A stretch of DNA of 64,000 nt from Marivirga arenosa (GTDB lineage: Bacteria > Bacteroidota > Bacteroidia > Cytophagales > Cyclobacteriaceae). Positions 34,727 through 42,535 of this stretch are shown piece after piece. A model generated the notes under the pieces. That model ran no database searches and had not been told where the DNA came from. It was given only the letters and a program-made list of their open reading frames with translations. Where the stretch lies: contig NZ_CP129968.2 in the NCBI RefSeq assembly GCF_030503875.2, positions 2,878,001 to 2,942,000 of the forward strand. Reading direction: 5' to 3'. Every line of letters starts with the position of its first letter. Within the stretch, counting starts at the first letter, position 1. The position numbers and the translations under genes were made by a program.

Positions 34727-36025
34727 TCACACTTTTTTTAATCGATAGCTTAAAACGATTGCTCCCACTAATAAGCTCATAAAAAATAAAATCTGTGCTG
34801 GAAGACCGAAATACTCAGCAACTAAACCAAAACCTGCAGCAATCAGAGTAAATAAACCTATAAATGTATTCGCTACAGAAACATAAGTAGCTTTGTTTTC
34901 ACTCGGGGCATAATCTACCAAATACGTTTTTCTGCTAAGTCGTGCCCCACTGTATGCTATTCCGTTAATAAAGAATACTGGAATGAAATAATAAAAGCCC
35001 AAATTCCAATCCGATACGAAGTAGAAGAGCAGAGCGTAAATTCCACCTGCTATGGCTATGAAAGAAGAAATTCTCATCAATCGAGTGGATGATTGATCTG
35101 CAATTTTTCCCCAGAAGGGACTACTAAGTACGTTAGCTAAACCATTTACAATAATCAAATATCCAAGCAGACTCCAAGTGGTATCATCTATATCTTTCGC
35201 AACCAATACATAAAAGGGTTGTAACAAAGGCACCGCCATTAGGAGCGCTCTAGTAAAAAGAAAATTTCTAAAATCCTTTTCATCCTTAATTAAACTCACA
35301 CCTTCTTTTATTTCCTGAAAAGGATTCCTACCTCCTTCAGTAGCTCCCTTTTCTTCTTTAATGTTAAAAAACAACAAAGATGCAATCAGCCATAAGATAG
35401 AGGCAAACAGAAACATATATCCATAAATCGTTTTATCTGCGTTCTCTTGAATGAAGAACACTAATAAAACTCCGGCAATCAAGCTCAAAACCCCACCAAA
35501 GGTAGATCTGTAGCTTAACATTTGGCCTCGAGTATTTTTAGGAATCGTTTTACCAATCACATCTTTATAGGCAACAGATGCTACTCCACTCGCAATACTA
35601 AATACAGCCAATAAAATAAGAATAATTAGAGGTACAGTATCCTGATTTCCAAAAAATATATGACCTGCTGCCGCTAGCCAGCAAAATGCTTGGACTAAAC
35701 CACTTATAACCCAAAAGTTCTTTCGAATAGAATATGATCTTATTTTACCTGAAACAGCTAGTTGCGGTAATAGTGAACCGGCATCCTTTATGGGTACCAA
35801 AGCTCCTACCATCGCTGATGAAGCTCCAAAAAAATGCATAATCCAAGCCAAAGTAAGATTAGGACTAATGATTTTTTCAGCCAGCTTGGTCAAGGTACCA
35901 TTTGCAATGTTTAAAGTGAAATTTTTGGGAACATTGGTGCAAGCATCATCAGGAATCGCTCTACAGGCTCTAGGTTCGTCTTCTTCGATTAAATAATCGT
36001 AAAATCTTTCATTTAATTCTGCCAT
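34727..36025 (-). CDS. MFS transporter
   Basis: A 432-residue major facilitator protein with about 12 hydrophobic segments. The N-terminal 45 residues are hydrophilic and include three Cys (ACRAIPDDACTNVP), unusual for the family, then FGASSAMVGALVPIKDAG starts the first membrane helices. GKTIPKNTRGQMLSYRS is the loop between helices that corresponds to the family motif region. The substrate is unknown; no neighbouring pathway suggests one. It is convergent with glsA (nine bases between stops). Confidence 0.82.
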   Translation of the reverse strand: MAELNERFYDYLIEEDEPRACRAIPDDACTNVPKNFTLNIANGTLTKLAEKIISPNLTLAWIMHFFGASSAMVGALVPIKDAGSLLPQLAVSGKIRSYSIRKNFWVISGLVQAFCWLAAAGHIFFGNQDTVPLIILILLAVFSIASGVASVAYKDVIGKTIPKNTRGQMLSYRSTFGGVLSLIAGVLLVFFIQENADKTIYGYMFLFASILWLIASLLFFNIKEEKGATEGGRNPFQEIKEGVSLIKDEKDFRNFLFTRALLMAVPLLQPFYVLVAKDIDDTTWSLLGYLIIVNGLANVLSSPFWGKIADQSSTRLMRISSFIAIAGGIYALLFYFVSDWNLGFYYFIPVFFINGIAYSGARLSRKTYLVDYAPSENKATYVSVANTFIGLFTLIAAGFGLVAEYFGLPAQILFFMSLLVGAIVLSYRLKKV

Positions 36026-36040
36026 ACAAAAAATAGAACT

Positions 36041-36048
36041 TAATTTTG
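36041..36048 (+). promoter_or_regulatory. candidate -7 element of the 78-residue gene
   Basis: TAATTTTG matches TAnnTTTG and predicts a leader of about 13 bases before the ATG at 36065. No -33 TTG seen. Confidence 0.4.
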
Positions 36049-36064
36049 AAAAAATATTTTAATT

Positions 36065-36301
36065 ATGCGCGTAATAGGAGAACTTCCAAACAACTATTGT
36101 AAAACTACCTTGTTTCAATGGAATGAAAAATATTTAGTAAAGTTTGAATTAGGTTTGTACGAACAAACTTATAAAATTGACGAATACGAGGTAGCCGATG
36201 TGGAAGAACTTAAAAGCTTAATTTCTGATGAATTTATAAAAAAAGTAATGGTTAGATTTGATGAAATGCATAAAGATTGGGGATCTATTGCGTTGGATTG
36301 A
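36065..36301 (+). CDS. small hypothetical protein, 78 residues
   Basis: I do not recognise a family. The protein is acidic, soluble and without signal peptide. Predicted strands (TTLFQWNEKYLVKFELG, YEQTYKIDEYEV) are followed by helices (DVEELKSLISDEFIKKVMVRF, given in parts: DVEELKSLIS and DEFIKKVMVRF). It has its own promoter-like element and codon use like neighbours. Its last 17 bases overlap the convergent 122-residue gene. Confidence 0.72.
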   Translation: MRVIGELPNNYCKTTLFQWNEKYLVKFELGLYEQTYKIDEYEVADVEELKSLISDEFIKKVMVRFDEMHKDWGSIALD

Positions 36302-36653
36302 AATCTGTTTGCTTTATTTCTAAACTTATCTTATTGAAGCCATTAACTAATACAATAGTACCCCCTATGCCTATTGCTCCGCCTGTGTATAGCAAAGCTT
36401 CTCCCAGCTGAGGATTTGTACCCAAAAGTTGTCCGCCAATTATTGTTACAGTATAACCTAAAGTAGCGACAAAAATTCCAGTTTTAAGTGTTTTTTTCGC
36501 ATTATTCAAATTTAACTGGATCGAATTTACTTCATTCTGTATATTAAAAATATGAGATTTTATAGAATCTAATTCTTGTTTAGAAAATTCTTGCGCAAAA
36601 GAAAGTGAATTAAAACTAAGTAGAATCGTTAAAATTGTAAAAAAGTACTTCAT
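36285..36653 (-). CDS. exported/membrane hypothetical protein in the LytTR unit
   Basis: A 122-residue protein with a signal peptide (residues 1-20, ending LSFAQ), a short amphipathic helix (LDSIKSHIFNIQNEVNSIQL, 28-47) and two hydrophobic segments (about 57-75 and 85-103), so it is probably in the inner membrane. I know no family. It begins ten bases after the LytTR regulator stop, so it is the last gene of that unit and may be part of its sensing or output. It overlaps the convergent small gene by 17 bases. Confidence 0.72.
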   Translation of the reverse strand: MKYFFTILTILLSFNSLSFAQEFSKQELDSIKSHIFNIQNEVNSIQLNLNNAKKTLKTGIFVATLGYTVTIIGGQLLGTNPQLGEALLYTGGAIGIGGTIVLVNGFNKISLEIKQTDFNPTQ

Positions 36654-36663
36654 GCTTATCCTT

Positions 36664-37434
36664 TTATTGATTAATCCAGTCTTTAAAGTGTCCCACTCGT
36701 TCTCTAGCTACTATTAAATCCATATCATCAGATGATTGAACGATTAGTTTCAATCTACCATTATGGTAACTCTTCATTTCAATTAGAGCCTCTAAGTTAA
36801 TAATGACGGATCTGTTAATCCTATAAAAAATTGAAGGATCTAAAAGTTGATTTTCTAATTCCTCTAAACTGAAATTAACTATGTATTTTTTTGAGGATCC
36901 AATTTCTTTAAGATAAACAATTTTATCTTCAGCATAGAAATAAGCAATTTCATCTACCTCTTTAAATAGCATTTTATTGCCTACTTTAGTAAGAAATCGC
37001 TTCTTAAACTTTTTACCATTCAACTTTTCGATAACCTGATTAAGAAGTGCATTGTCATTACTCTTGCCTTCTTGACTAACGCATAATTCTTCAAATTTTT
37101 CAAATGCGTCAATCAACCTCTTTTCCTGAAGTGGTTTTAAAACGTAGTCAATACAGTAATGATCAAATGATTGTAAGGCATGTTGATCATAAGCTGTTAA
37201 AAAAATAATGGGTATTTTTCTATTTTGATTTTCAAATACATCAAAGCAATTACCATCTGCCAAATGAATGTCGCTGATAATTAAATCTATACTTTGATTA
37301 TTCTGCAGTAATAGTCTTGAATCTTTTATACTCTGTGATGTACCTACTATTTCCCAATTTGGCCGAAATTTATCAATAATTTGTTTTATTCTCTCTTGAG
37401 CTAATGGCTCGTCTTCAAAAATTAAAATTTTCAT
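36664..37434 (-). CDS. LytTR family response regulator
   Basis: A 256-residue regulator: receiver domain 1-120 with Asp8, phospho-acceptor Asp55 in ISDIHLADG and Lys in YVLKPLQEK, followed by a LytTR DNA-binding domain (about 145-250, with KRFLTKVGNKMLFKEVDEIAY, given in parts: KRFLTKVGNKM and LFKEVDEIAY; YRINRSVIINLEALIEM). LytTR proteins bind two short direct repeats about 21 bases apart. Its start overlaps the end of the histidine kinase gene by four bases, so the two are translationally coupled. A matching repeat lies upstream of the fasciclin gene, next upstream on the same strand. Confidence 0.93.
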   Translation of the reverse strand: MKILIFEDEPLAQERIKQIIDKFRPNWEIVGTSQSIKDSRLLLQNNQSIDLIISDIHLADGNCFDVFENQNRKIPIIFLTAYDQHALQSFDHYCIDYVLKPLQEKRLIDAFEKFEELCVSQEGKSNDNALLNQVIEKLNGKKFKKRFLTKVGNKMLFKEVDEIAYFYAEDKIVYLKEIGSSKKYIVNFSLEELENQLLDPSIFYRINRSVIINLEALIEMKSYHNGRLKLIVQSSDDMDLIVARERVGHFKDWINQ

Positions 37435-38438
37435 TTTATATTGATTAATGGAACTGATACCTCAAAAAATTCTTCAGTTTTATTTATCGAGATTTGTTCT
37501 CCTAAAAACCTATATCTCTCAGAAATGTTTTTTAATCCTATCCCAATAGAATCTATATCTTCTTTTTTTAATTGGATAGTATTTTTAATGAGTAGATGAC
37601 CATTTTCGCCAGTTATATCTACCTTAACGGGTGCCTCTTGTGTAAAATAGTTATGCTTTACTACATTTTCAATTAGTAATTGAAGAACTACGGGAGGAAT
37701 AAATAATTTAGATAAATCAGGATTAATATTTAATGAAATGATAAGTGAGTTTTTAAATCTGATTTCAAGAAGTGAAATATAATCTTTAAGAAAATTTAAT
37801 TCTTGTTCAACTGGAACCAGTTCTTCATTTACGTTTAAAGATATATACCTATACATCGAGGATAGTTTTTGCAGAAAAATGTCTGCTTTTTCTAAATCAG
37901 TGTGCATCAATGAGGATAATGCATTAAGATTATTAAAAAGAAAATGCGGATTTAGCTGGTGGTTTAATCTTTCATATTGACTACCAATTGTTGCATTTTT
38001 CAATTTCTCAGTTTCCAATTCTTTTTCTCTGAATTTCTTATTGAAAAAATAAATTGCATTAACAGTATTTAAGAATAGGTTTATTCTGGAAGTAAATCCA
38101 AATGTCAACATAAAATTTTTCTGAGTCAGAGTAAAGGGGTCCCCTAATGTTAAAGAAGTCAATTCAACCGATAACAGACTAATCAAAACAGTAGCTATTA
38201 TACTTATCAAAAACTGCTGTAAAAGCGGATGAATACTTTTTATACTCTTGATTAAATAATTCTGAATAAAAAGATTGGCCATCCATACTGAAAAAGATAA
38301 ACCAAAAATCGTAATGAATAGCAGATGGTAGGGTAGAGCAGCTTGGTATAATCGGTCTCCTTCCAGCACTATAATATTCACGAATGAATATATTGCAAGT
38401 AGCGTAATAAAGAGAAACCTTCTTTTGTGCTGAAACAT
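37431..38438 (-). CDS. LytS-like sensor histidine kinase
   Basis: A 335-residue membrane kinase of the LytS/YehU group. Four hydrophobic segments lie within about 8-130 with short connections, then a coiled coil, then the His_kinase domain with His165 in NHQLNPHFLFNN and a compact ATPase domain (LIENVVKHNYF, IGIGLKNISERY). Long extracytoplasmic sensor domains are absent, so the signal is probably sensed within the membrane. Coupled to the LytTR regulator downstream. It lies 86 bases downstream of the fasciclin gene, with a terminator between them. Confidence 0.92.
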   Translation of the reverse strand: MFQHKRRFLFITLLAIYSFVNIIVLEGDRLYQAALPYHLLFITIFGLSFSVWMANLFIQNYLIKSIKSIHPLLQQFLISIIATVLISLLSVELTSLTLGDPFTLTQKNFMLTFGFTSRINLFLNTVNAIYFFNKKFREKELETEKLKNATIGSQYERLNHQLNPHFLFNNLNALSSLMHTDLEKADIFLQKLSSMYRYISLNVNEELVPVEQELNFLKDYISLLEIRFKNSLIISLNINPDLSKLFIPPVVLQLLIENVVKHNYFTQEAPVKVDITGENGHLLIKNTIQLKKEDIDSIGIGLKNISERYRFLGEQISINKTEEFFEVSVPLINIK

Positions 38439-38481
38439 GGCCTTGTAATTAAGAATCTTAAGAGCGTTGTGAATATACTAA

Positions 38482-38509
38482 AAAAGGGTGAATATGAGTC
38501 CACCCTTTT
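38482..38509 (-). terminator. terminator of the fasciclin gene
   Basis: Perfect nine-pair stem (AAAAGGGTG at 38482-38490, CACCCTTTT at 38501-38509) with a ten-base loop, 15 bases past the stop; on the minus strand it ends in five T. It separates the fasciclin gene from the kinase gene downstream. Confidence 0.75.
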
Positions 38510-38523
38510 AACAGTATCAATAA

Positions 38524-40416
38524 TTATAAAGTTGGTAATAAAACTCCATCAATTACATGTACTACACCGTTTTCAATTGCTACATCAGCGGTGGTTACAT
38601 TGAAAGTGTTATTATTAACATCTGTTACCGTTACTCCATCTTCCAAAACATTAACCGTTAAGCTTTCTCCCTGAAGAGTTTCAAATGTATCACCATCTGT
38701 TAAATCGTGAGAAAATGCTACCGCAGGAACTACATGAAATTGTAAAACAGCTGCAACTGCTTCAGCTCCTAACTTAGCAATTAAACCATCTAAATCATCT
38801 ACTTCCTGAGCTGCTAATAAATCAGCAAAAGCAGCGTTGGTTGGAGCAAAAACAGTAATCGCTTCAGCATTGGAAACATCATCATCCAATTCAGCTGCTA
38901 CCAATGCATCTATCAAAGTAGACAATCCTGCATCAGTTGCAGCATCAACAACAGACGGTAAAGTGATTTCTGGCAATAATACACCATCAATTACATGAAC
39001 AACACCATTATCTATTGCTACATCAGCAGTAACTACATTATAAACAGTACCATTGAAATCTGTAACGGTTACACCATTTTCCGTAACATTAACAGTTAAA
39101 GTACCTCCTTGAAGTGTCTCAAAAGTTGCACCATCTTCTAAATCATGAGAGAATGCAACAGCAGGTACAACATGGAAACCTAACACTGCTTCCAAATTAT
39201 CAAGACCTCCTAATTCAGCTACTAATTGATCTAATGTGCTTACACCATATGCTTCAAGTGCATCACCAAATGCTTCGTTTGTTGGTGCAAATACTGTAAT
39301 GGCATCTGAATCTAATAAGGTTTGATCTAAACCTTCTACTGCTCCTATTGCATCAAGTAAGGTGGTAAGTTCTGCAGAAGTTGCTGCTTCAACAACTGTC
39401 GGTAATTCAATCTCAGGTAATAGAACACCATCGATAACATGAACCACTCCATTATCAATTGCTACATCAGCTGTAATTACATTAAATGTATTGCCAGCGG
39501 CATCCGTCACCGTAACATTAGTACCTGTTCTTGTTACTGTTAAATCCTGCCCTGCTAGAGTAGAGAAGCTTTGTTCTCCTTCTGCTAAATCCTCAGCAAA
39601 AGCAGTTGCAGGTACTACATGAAAACCTAATACAGTTTCTAGATTATCGACCCCGCCTAATTCTGCTACTAATTCGTTGAGGGAATTTACACCGTATGCT
39701 TCCAATGCATTTCCAAAAGCTTCATTAGTTGGTGCAAATACAGTAATTGCCTCCGCTGCTAGTAGGTTGTCTGCTAATCCATTAACAGCGCCAACTGCGT
39801 CTAAAAGCGTTGTTAAACCAGCTTCAGTAGCTGCATCAACTAAATTTGGAAGTTCTTCCTCTGGTTCTTCTGTTTCAGGTAATGTAGGAAGTAAAACTCC
39901 ATCGATTACATGAACAACTCCATTTTCGATTTCTACATCGGCAGTCTGAACATTTACTGTATTACCAGCTGCATCAGTAACAGTTACTGCACCACCTGAT
40001 AAATTCACTAAGAGTTCCTGATTAGCTAAAGTAGTGAAAGTATTCTCTCCTTCATTCAAATCTTCAGCAAAAGCAACCGCAGGAACTACGTGAAATCCTA
40101 GGACAATCTCAAGGTTTCCTATCCCGCCTATTGCCGCAACCAATTCATTTAAATCCGCTGCATTAAATGCTTCTAATGCCGCAGCAAAGGCAGCGTTTGA
40201 AGGTGCAAAGACAGTAATTGCCTCAGCATTCAATAATGTTTGATCCAAACCATCAACAGCGCCAACTGCGTCCAATAATGTAGTTAACCCTGCATCTTGT
40301 GCTGCTTCAACTAAATTTGGTGCTGGCGTCATATCATCCTCATCCATCTCATCCTCACATGCGAACCCGATAAACATCAAGGGTATCAAAACGAATAATC
40401 TCCATAAATTTCTCAT
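38524..40416 (-). CDS. lipoprotein with four fasciclin (FAS1) domains
   Basis: A 630-residue lipoprotein. The start is placed at the ATG at 40416 (MRNLWRLF), since a longer reading would put 18 non-signal residues before the lipoprotein signal. The lipid Cys is in IGFAC and is followed by EDEMDEDD, an acidic stretch of the kind that exports lipoproteins to the Bacteroidota surface. Four FAS1 domains of about 135-145 residues follow, each with TLLDA, ITVFAPTNEAF, HVVPA and NGVVHVIDGVLLP. FAS1 domains mediate adhesion or bind ligands. The gene has a terminator of its own and a 21-base-period repeat upstream. It lies directly downstream of mbnP/mbnH-like genes. Confidence 0.92.
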   Translation of the reverse strand: MRNLWRLFVLIPLMFIGFACEDEMDEDDMTPAPNLVEAAQDAGLTTLLDAVGAVDGLDQTLLNAEAITVFAPSNAAFAAALEAFNAADLNELVAAIGGIGNLEIVLGFHVVPAVAFAEDLNEGENTFTTLANQELLVNLSGGAVTVTDAAGNTVNVQTADVEIENGVVHVIDGVLLPTLPETEEPEEELPNLVDAATEAGLTTLLDAVGAVNGLADNLLAAEAITVFAPTNEAFGNALEAYGVNSLNELVAELGGVDNLETVLGFHVVPATAFAEDLAEGEQSFSTLAGQDLTVTRTGTNVTVTDAAGNTFNVITADVAIDNGVVHVIDGVLLPEIELPTVVEAATSAELTTLLDAIGAVEGLDQTLLDSDAITVFAPTNEAFGDALEAYGVSTLDQLVAELGGLDNLEAVLGFHVVPAVAFSHDLEDGATFETLQGGTLTVNVTENGVTVTDFNGTVYNVVTADVAIDNGVVHVIDGVLLPEITLPSVVDAATDAGLSTLIDALVAAELDDDVSNAEAITVFAPTNAAFADLLAAQEVDDLDGLIAKLGAEAVAAVLQFHVVPAVAFSHDLTDGDTFETLQGESLTVNVLEDGVTVTDVNNNTFNVTTADVAIENGVVHVIDGVLLPTL

Positions 40417-40495
40417 AGTATAATTTTTTTTGTTTGCTTCATAAACAGAAAAAATTATTTGTAGGTACATCCTTTTAGGTTGAATCAGCCTTTAT

Positions 40496-40533
40496 AAAAG
40501 ATGAAATGTAGAATTAAAAGGACGAAATGTAGA
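40496..40533. promoter_or_regulatory. 21-base-period direct repeat upstream of the fasciclin gene, candidate LytTR site
   Basis: GAAATGTAGA occurs at 40503-40512 and again at 40524-40533, exactly 21 bases apart; with flanks, AAAAGATGAAATGTAGA (from 40496) and AAAGGACGAAATGTAGA (from 40517) agree at 15 of 17 bases. It lies 80-117 bases upstream of the fasciclin start. The spacing suits LytTR regulators, one of which is encoded downstream. The sequence itself only partly resembles published LytTR motifs. Confidence 0.5.
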
Positions 40534-40550
40534 GTACTTATTAATATTGA

Positions 40551-41264
40551 TTACCTTAAATCGATAAAGCCATCAGCATAATTATCACCGATTAAATCTG
40601 CTTCATTATTAAATTGGAAATCACTCAGGATTTCAAAATCTATTGTGTTAGGTCCTTTAAACAGTTCTAGCAAATCCAATTCAAAATTTAACTTTGATGT
40701 ATTTTGGTTTAAAACTAAAGGAGTGTTAAAGGTAAACTCTTGTTTTTTAAGATTCTTTTCAGTTCCGATATGAACTACAACCCCTCTCCTATTTCCTGCT
40801 TTATTTTTAAATTCACCATCAATTCTAATAAATTTATAACCAGTAGTCCAGTTCCAGGCCATATTGTTCGAAGGATCCAGATCACCAATTGCCGTACCCG
40901 ATAGATTTTCCTCACCCTCTACCCCTAAGTAAAACTGGATTGAATTATAAGTGGCCGATGGAATATTTTTTAAGTTTAAAGTGTACTTATTATCGTTTTG
41001 AGGCTCAATAAGATGGTAACTTTCTGGAACAGCATAAACTTCTCCATTTGAATTGATCAGTTCAATTTTGCTGATGTACGTTCTCCATAAACGTACTGAA
41101 AACTCATTTCCGGCTTCATTTTGGTATAATGATTCATAATTAAAACTCTCTTCATCAGCCATATGGATGAATTCTAAATCTAAATCAGCGGTACTTTCTT
41201 CATTTCCACCACAAGCAAAAATGAATAGAGGCAAAATATAAAATAGATAGTTAATTATTTTCAT
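40551..41264 (-). CDS. MbnP-like lipoprotein (putative copper-binding)
   Basis: A 237-residue protein of the MbnP family. Lipid Cys18 (IFACGG). Family patterns seen: FIHMADEE near 32-39 with His34, GVEGEENLSG near 114-123, GDLDPSNNMAWNWTTGYKF (127-145) with Trp137 and Trp139, and VVVHIGTEKN with His165. In the studied methanotroph protein, the partner MbnH oxidises a Trp to kynurenine and the modified MbnP binds copper. Here the tryptophans next to the conserved motif are candidates for such a change, which is inference. Its start overlaps the end of the MbnH-like gene by 14 bases, so the two are made together. Confidence 0.87.
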   Translation of the reverse strand: MKIINYLFYILPLFIFACGGNEESTADLDLEFIHMADEESFNYESLYQNEAGNEFSVRLWRTYISKIELINSNGEVYAVPESYHLIEPQNDNKYTLNLKNIPSATYNSIQFYLGVEGEENLSGTAIGDLDPSNNMAWNWTTGYKFIRIDGEFKNKAGNRRGVVVHIGTEKNLKKQEFTFNTPLVLNQNTSKLNFELDLLELFKGPNTIDFEILSDFQFNNEADLIGDNYADGFIDLR

Positions 41265-42366
41265 TTTCGAATGGATTAGAAAAGTCAGGATTAGAAATAA
41301 AGTCTTCGTCAGTTAGCATATGAAGAAATGCAATTATATCTTCCTTTTCCTGTTCTGTTAAAAACAGTCGTGGTCTTTCACCAGCGTCTTGATTTTCATT
41401 GCTTCCTTCAATTATCAAAATATCTAAAGTAGAAGATTGATGGATTCCATTATCGTAATGCTCTATTACCTCTTCAAGCGTTTCAAATCTACCATCATGC
41501 ATATAAGGAGCTGTTAAAGCAATATTTCGAAGGCTAGGAGTCTTGAAACGACCTTTATCTTTAGGATCACCAGTTACCGCCATTAAGCCTTCATCTATAT
41601 TTTCATCTGTATCAAGGCCATTATTATGAAAGCCCTGAAAACCATCAATAGCACCAGAAGTTAAGGGCCCCAAATGGCAATCTCCACAGTTCCCTCCTCT
41701 CAATTGACCAGGAATAGGATGTGTAAAAAATAATCTTTCACCTCTTTTCTCTGAGGGTGAAGGTTCATACTCTCCCCTCAAATATTGATCGTATTTTGAA
41801 TTGGAGGAAATTAAAGAACGCTGAAATTGCGCTAAGGCTTTCCCTATTAAATCTTCAGTGATCTCTTCAGCATTAAAAGCTTCCTGAAATAATGTGGTAT
41901 ACCCTTCTTCCTCTAGTTCTTGAATTGCGTGATCAAACGATTCATGCATTTCAATTGGGTTTCGAATAGGCTCAATGGATTGAGATTCTATTTGCTCAAA
42001 TTTACCATTCCAAGTAAAATGCTCTGCCCACATTAAATTTACCAAGGACATGCTGCTCACTTTTCCATTAACACCATCTATACCAGGACTAGTAGCTAAT
42101 CCATCGGTAAACGCTTTCTTCTGTTGATGACAGCTGGCACATGACATACTATTATCGCCTGATAACTTCTTTTCATAAAAAAGCATTCTACCTAATTCAA
42201 ATCCTTTTCGGGTAATAGGGTTATCATCAGGTATTCGATTGCTATAACTCCCAAAATACTCAGGTGGATTTAATTCCCTTTCAGAATTAGGGTCAATATT
42301 AGTTTCTTTAGGATTGCAGCCGATTATCAAACCCGTTATAACAATCAAATAAAATATTTTAGTCAT
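41251..42366 (-). CDS. MbnH-like di-heme protein (MauG/cytochrome c peroxidase family)
   Basis: A 371-residue lipoprotein (Cys17 in LIIGC) of the bacterial di-haem peroxidase superfamily. Two haem c sites: CASCH (76-80) and CGDCH (227-231). Other family patterns: LGRMLFYEKKLSG, MSLVNLMW, FKTPSLRNIALTAPYMHDG with the possible ligand Met289, and the closing LTDEDF region. MbnH proteins make a kynurenine in their partner; cytochrome c peroxidases reduce H2O2. The coupled MbnP-like gene favours the MbnH reading. First gene of the unit; the predicted promoter region 42367-42535 has no exact -7 match. Confidence 0.88.
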   Translation of the reverse strand: MTKIFYLIVITGLIIGCNPKETNIDPNSERELNPPEYFGSYSNRIPDDNPITRKGFELGRMLFYEKKLSGDNSMSCASCHQQKKAFTDGLATSPGIDGVNGKVSSMSLVNLMWAEHFTWNGKFEQIESQSIEPIRNPIEMHESFDHAIQELEEEGYTTLFQEAFNAEEITEDLIGKALAQFQRSLISSNSKYDQYLRGEYEPSPSEKRGERLFFTHPIPGQLRGGNCGDCHLGPLTSGAIDGFQGFHNNGLDTDENIDEGLMAVTGDPKDKGRFKTPSLRNIALTAPYMHDGRFETLEEVIEHYDNGIHQSSTLDILIIEGSNENQDAGERPRLFLTEQEKEDIIAFLHMLTDEDFISNPDFSNPFENENN

Positions 42367-42535
42367 TTGGCAATCATGTAATTAAACAATTAATAAACGT
42401 TAATTCGGAGTAAAATAGTTTAAAAAATATAACTAATTGCAAAATTGCTTCTCTTCATCGAAACCCCTAACCACTGAAATAAATTCTTTTAAAAAAGCCA
42501 TTTTTATTAATTAGCTTTCAAAAAAAATAGTACGC

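Noticed and set aside
38524..40416. Regular DNA repeats that could suggest a CRISPR or satellite array
   Set aside because: The repeats are long, in frame and encode FAS1 domains.
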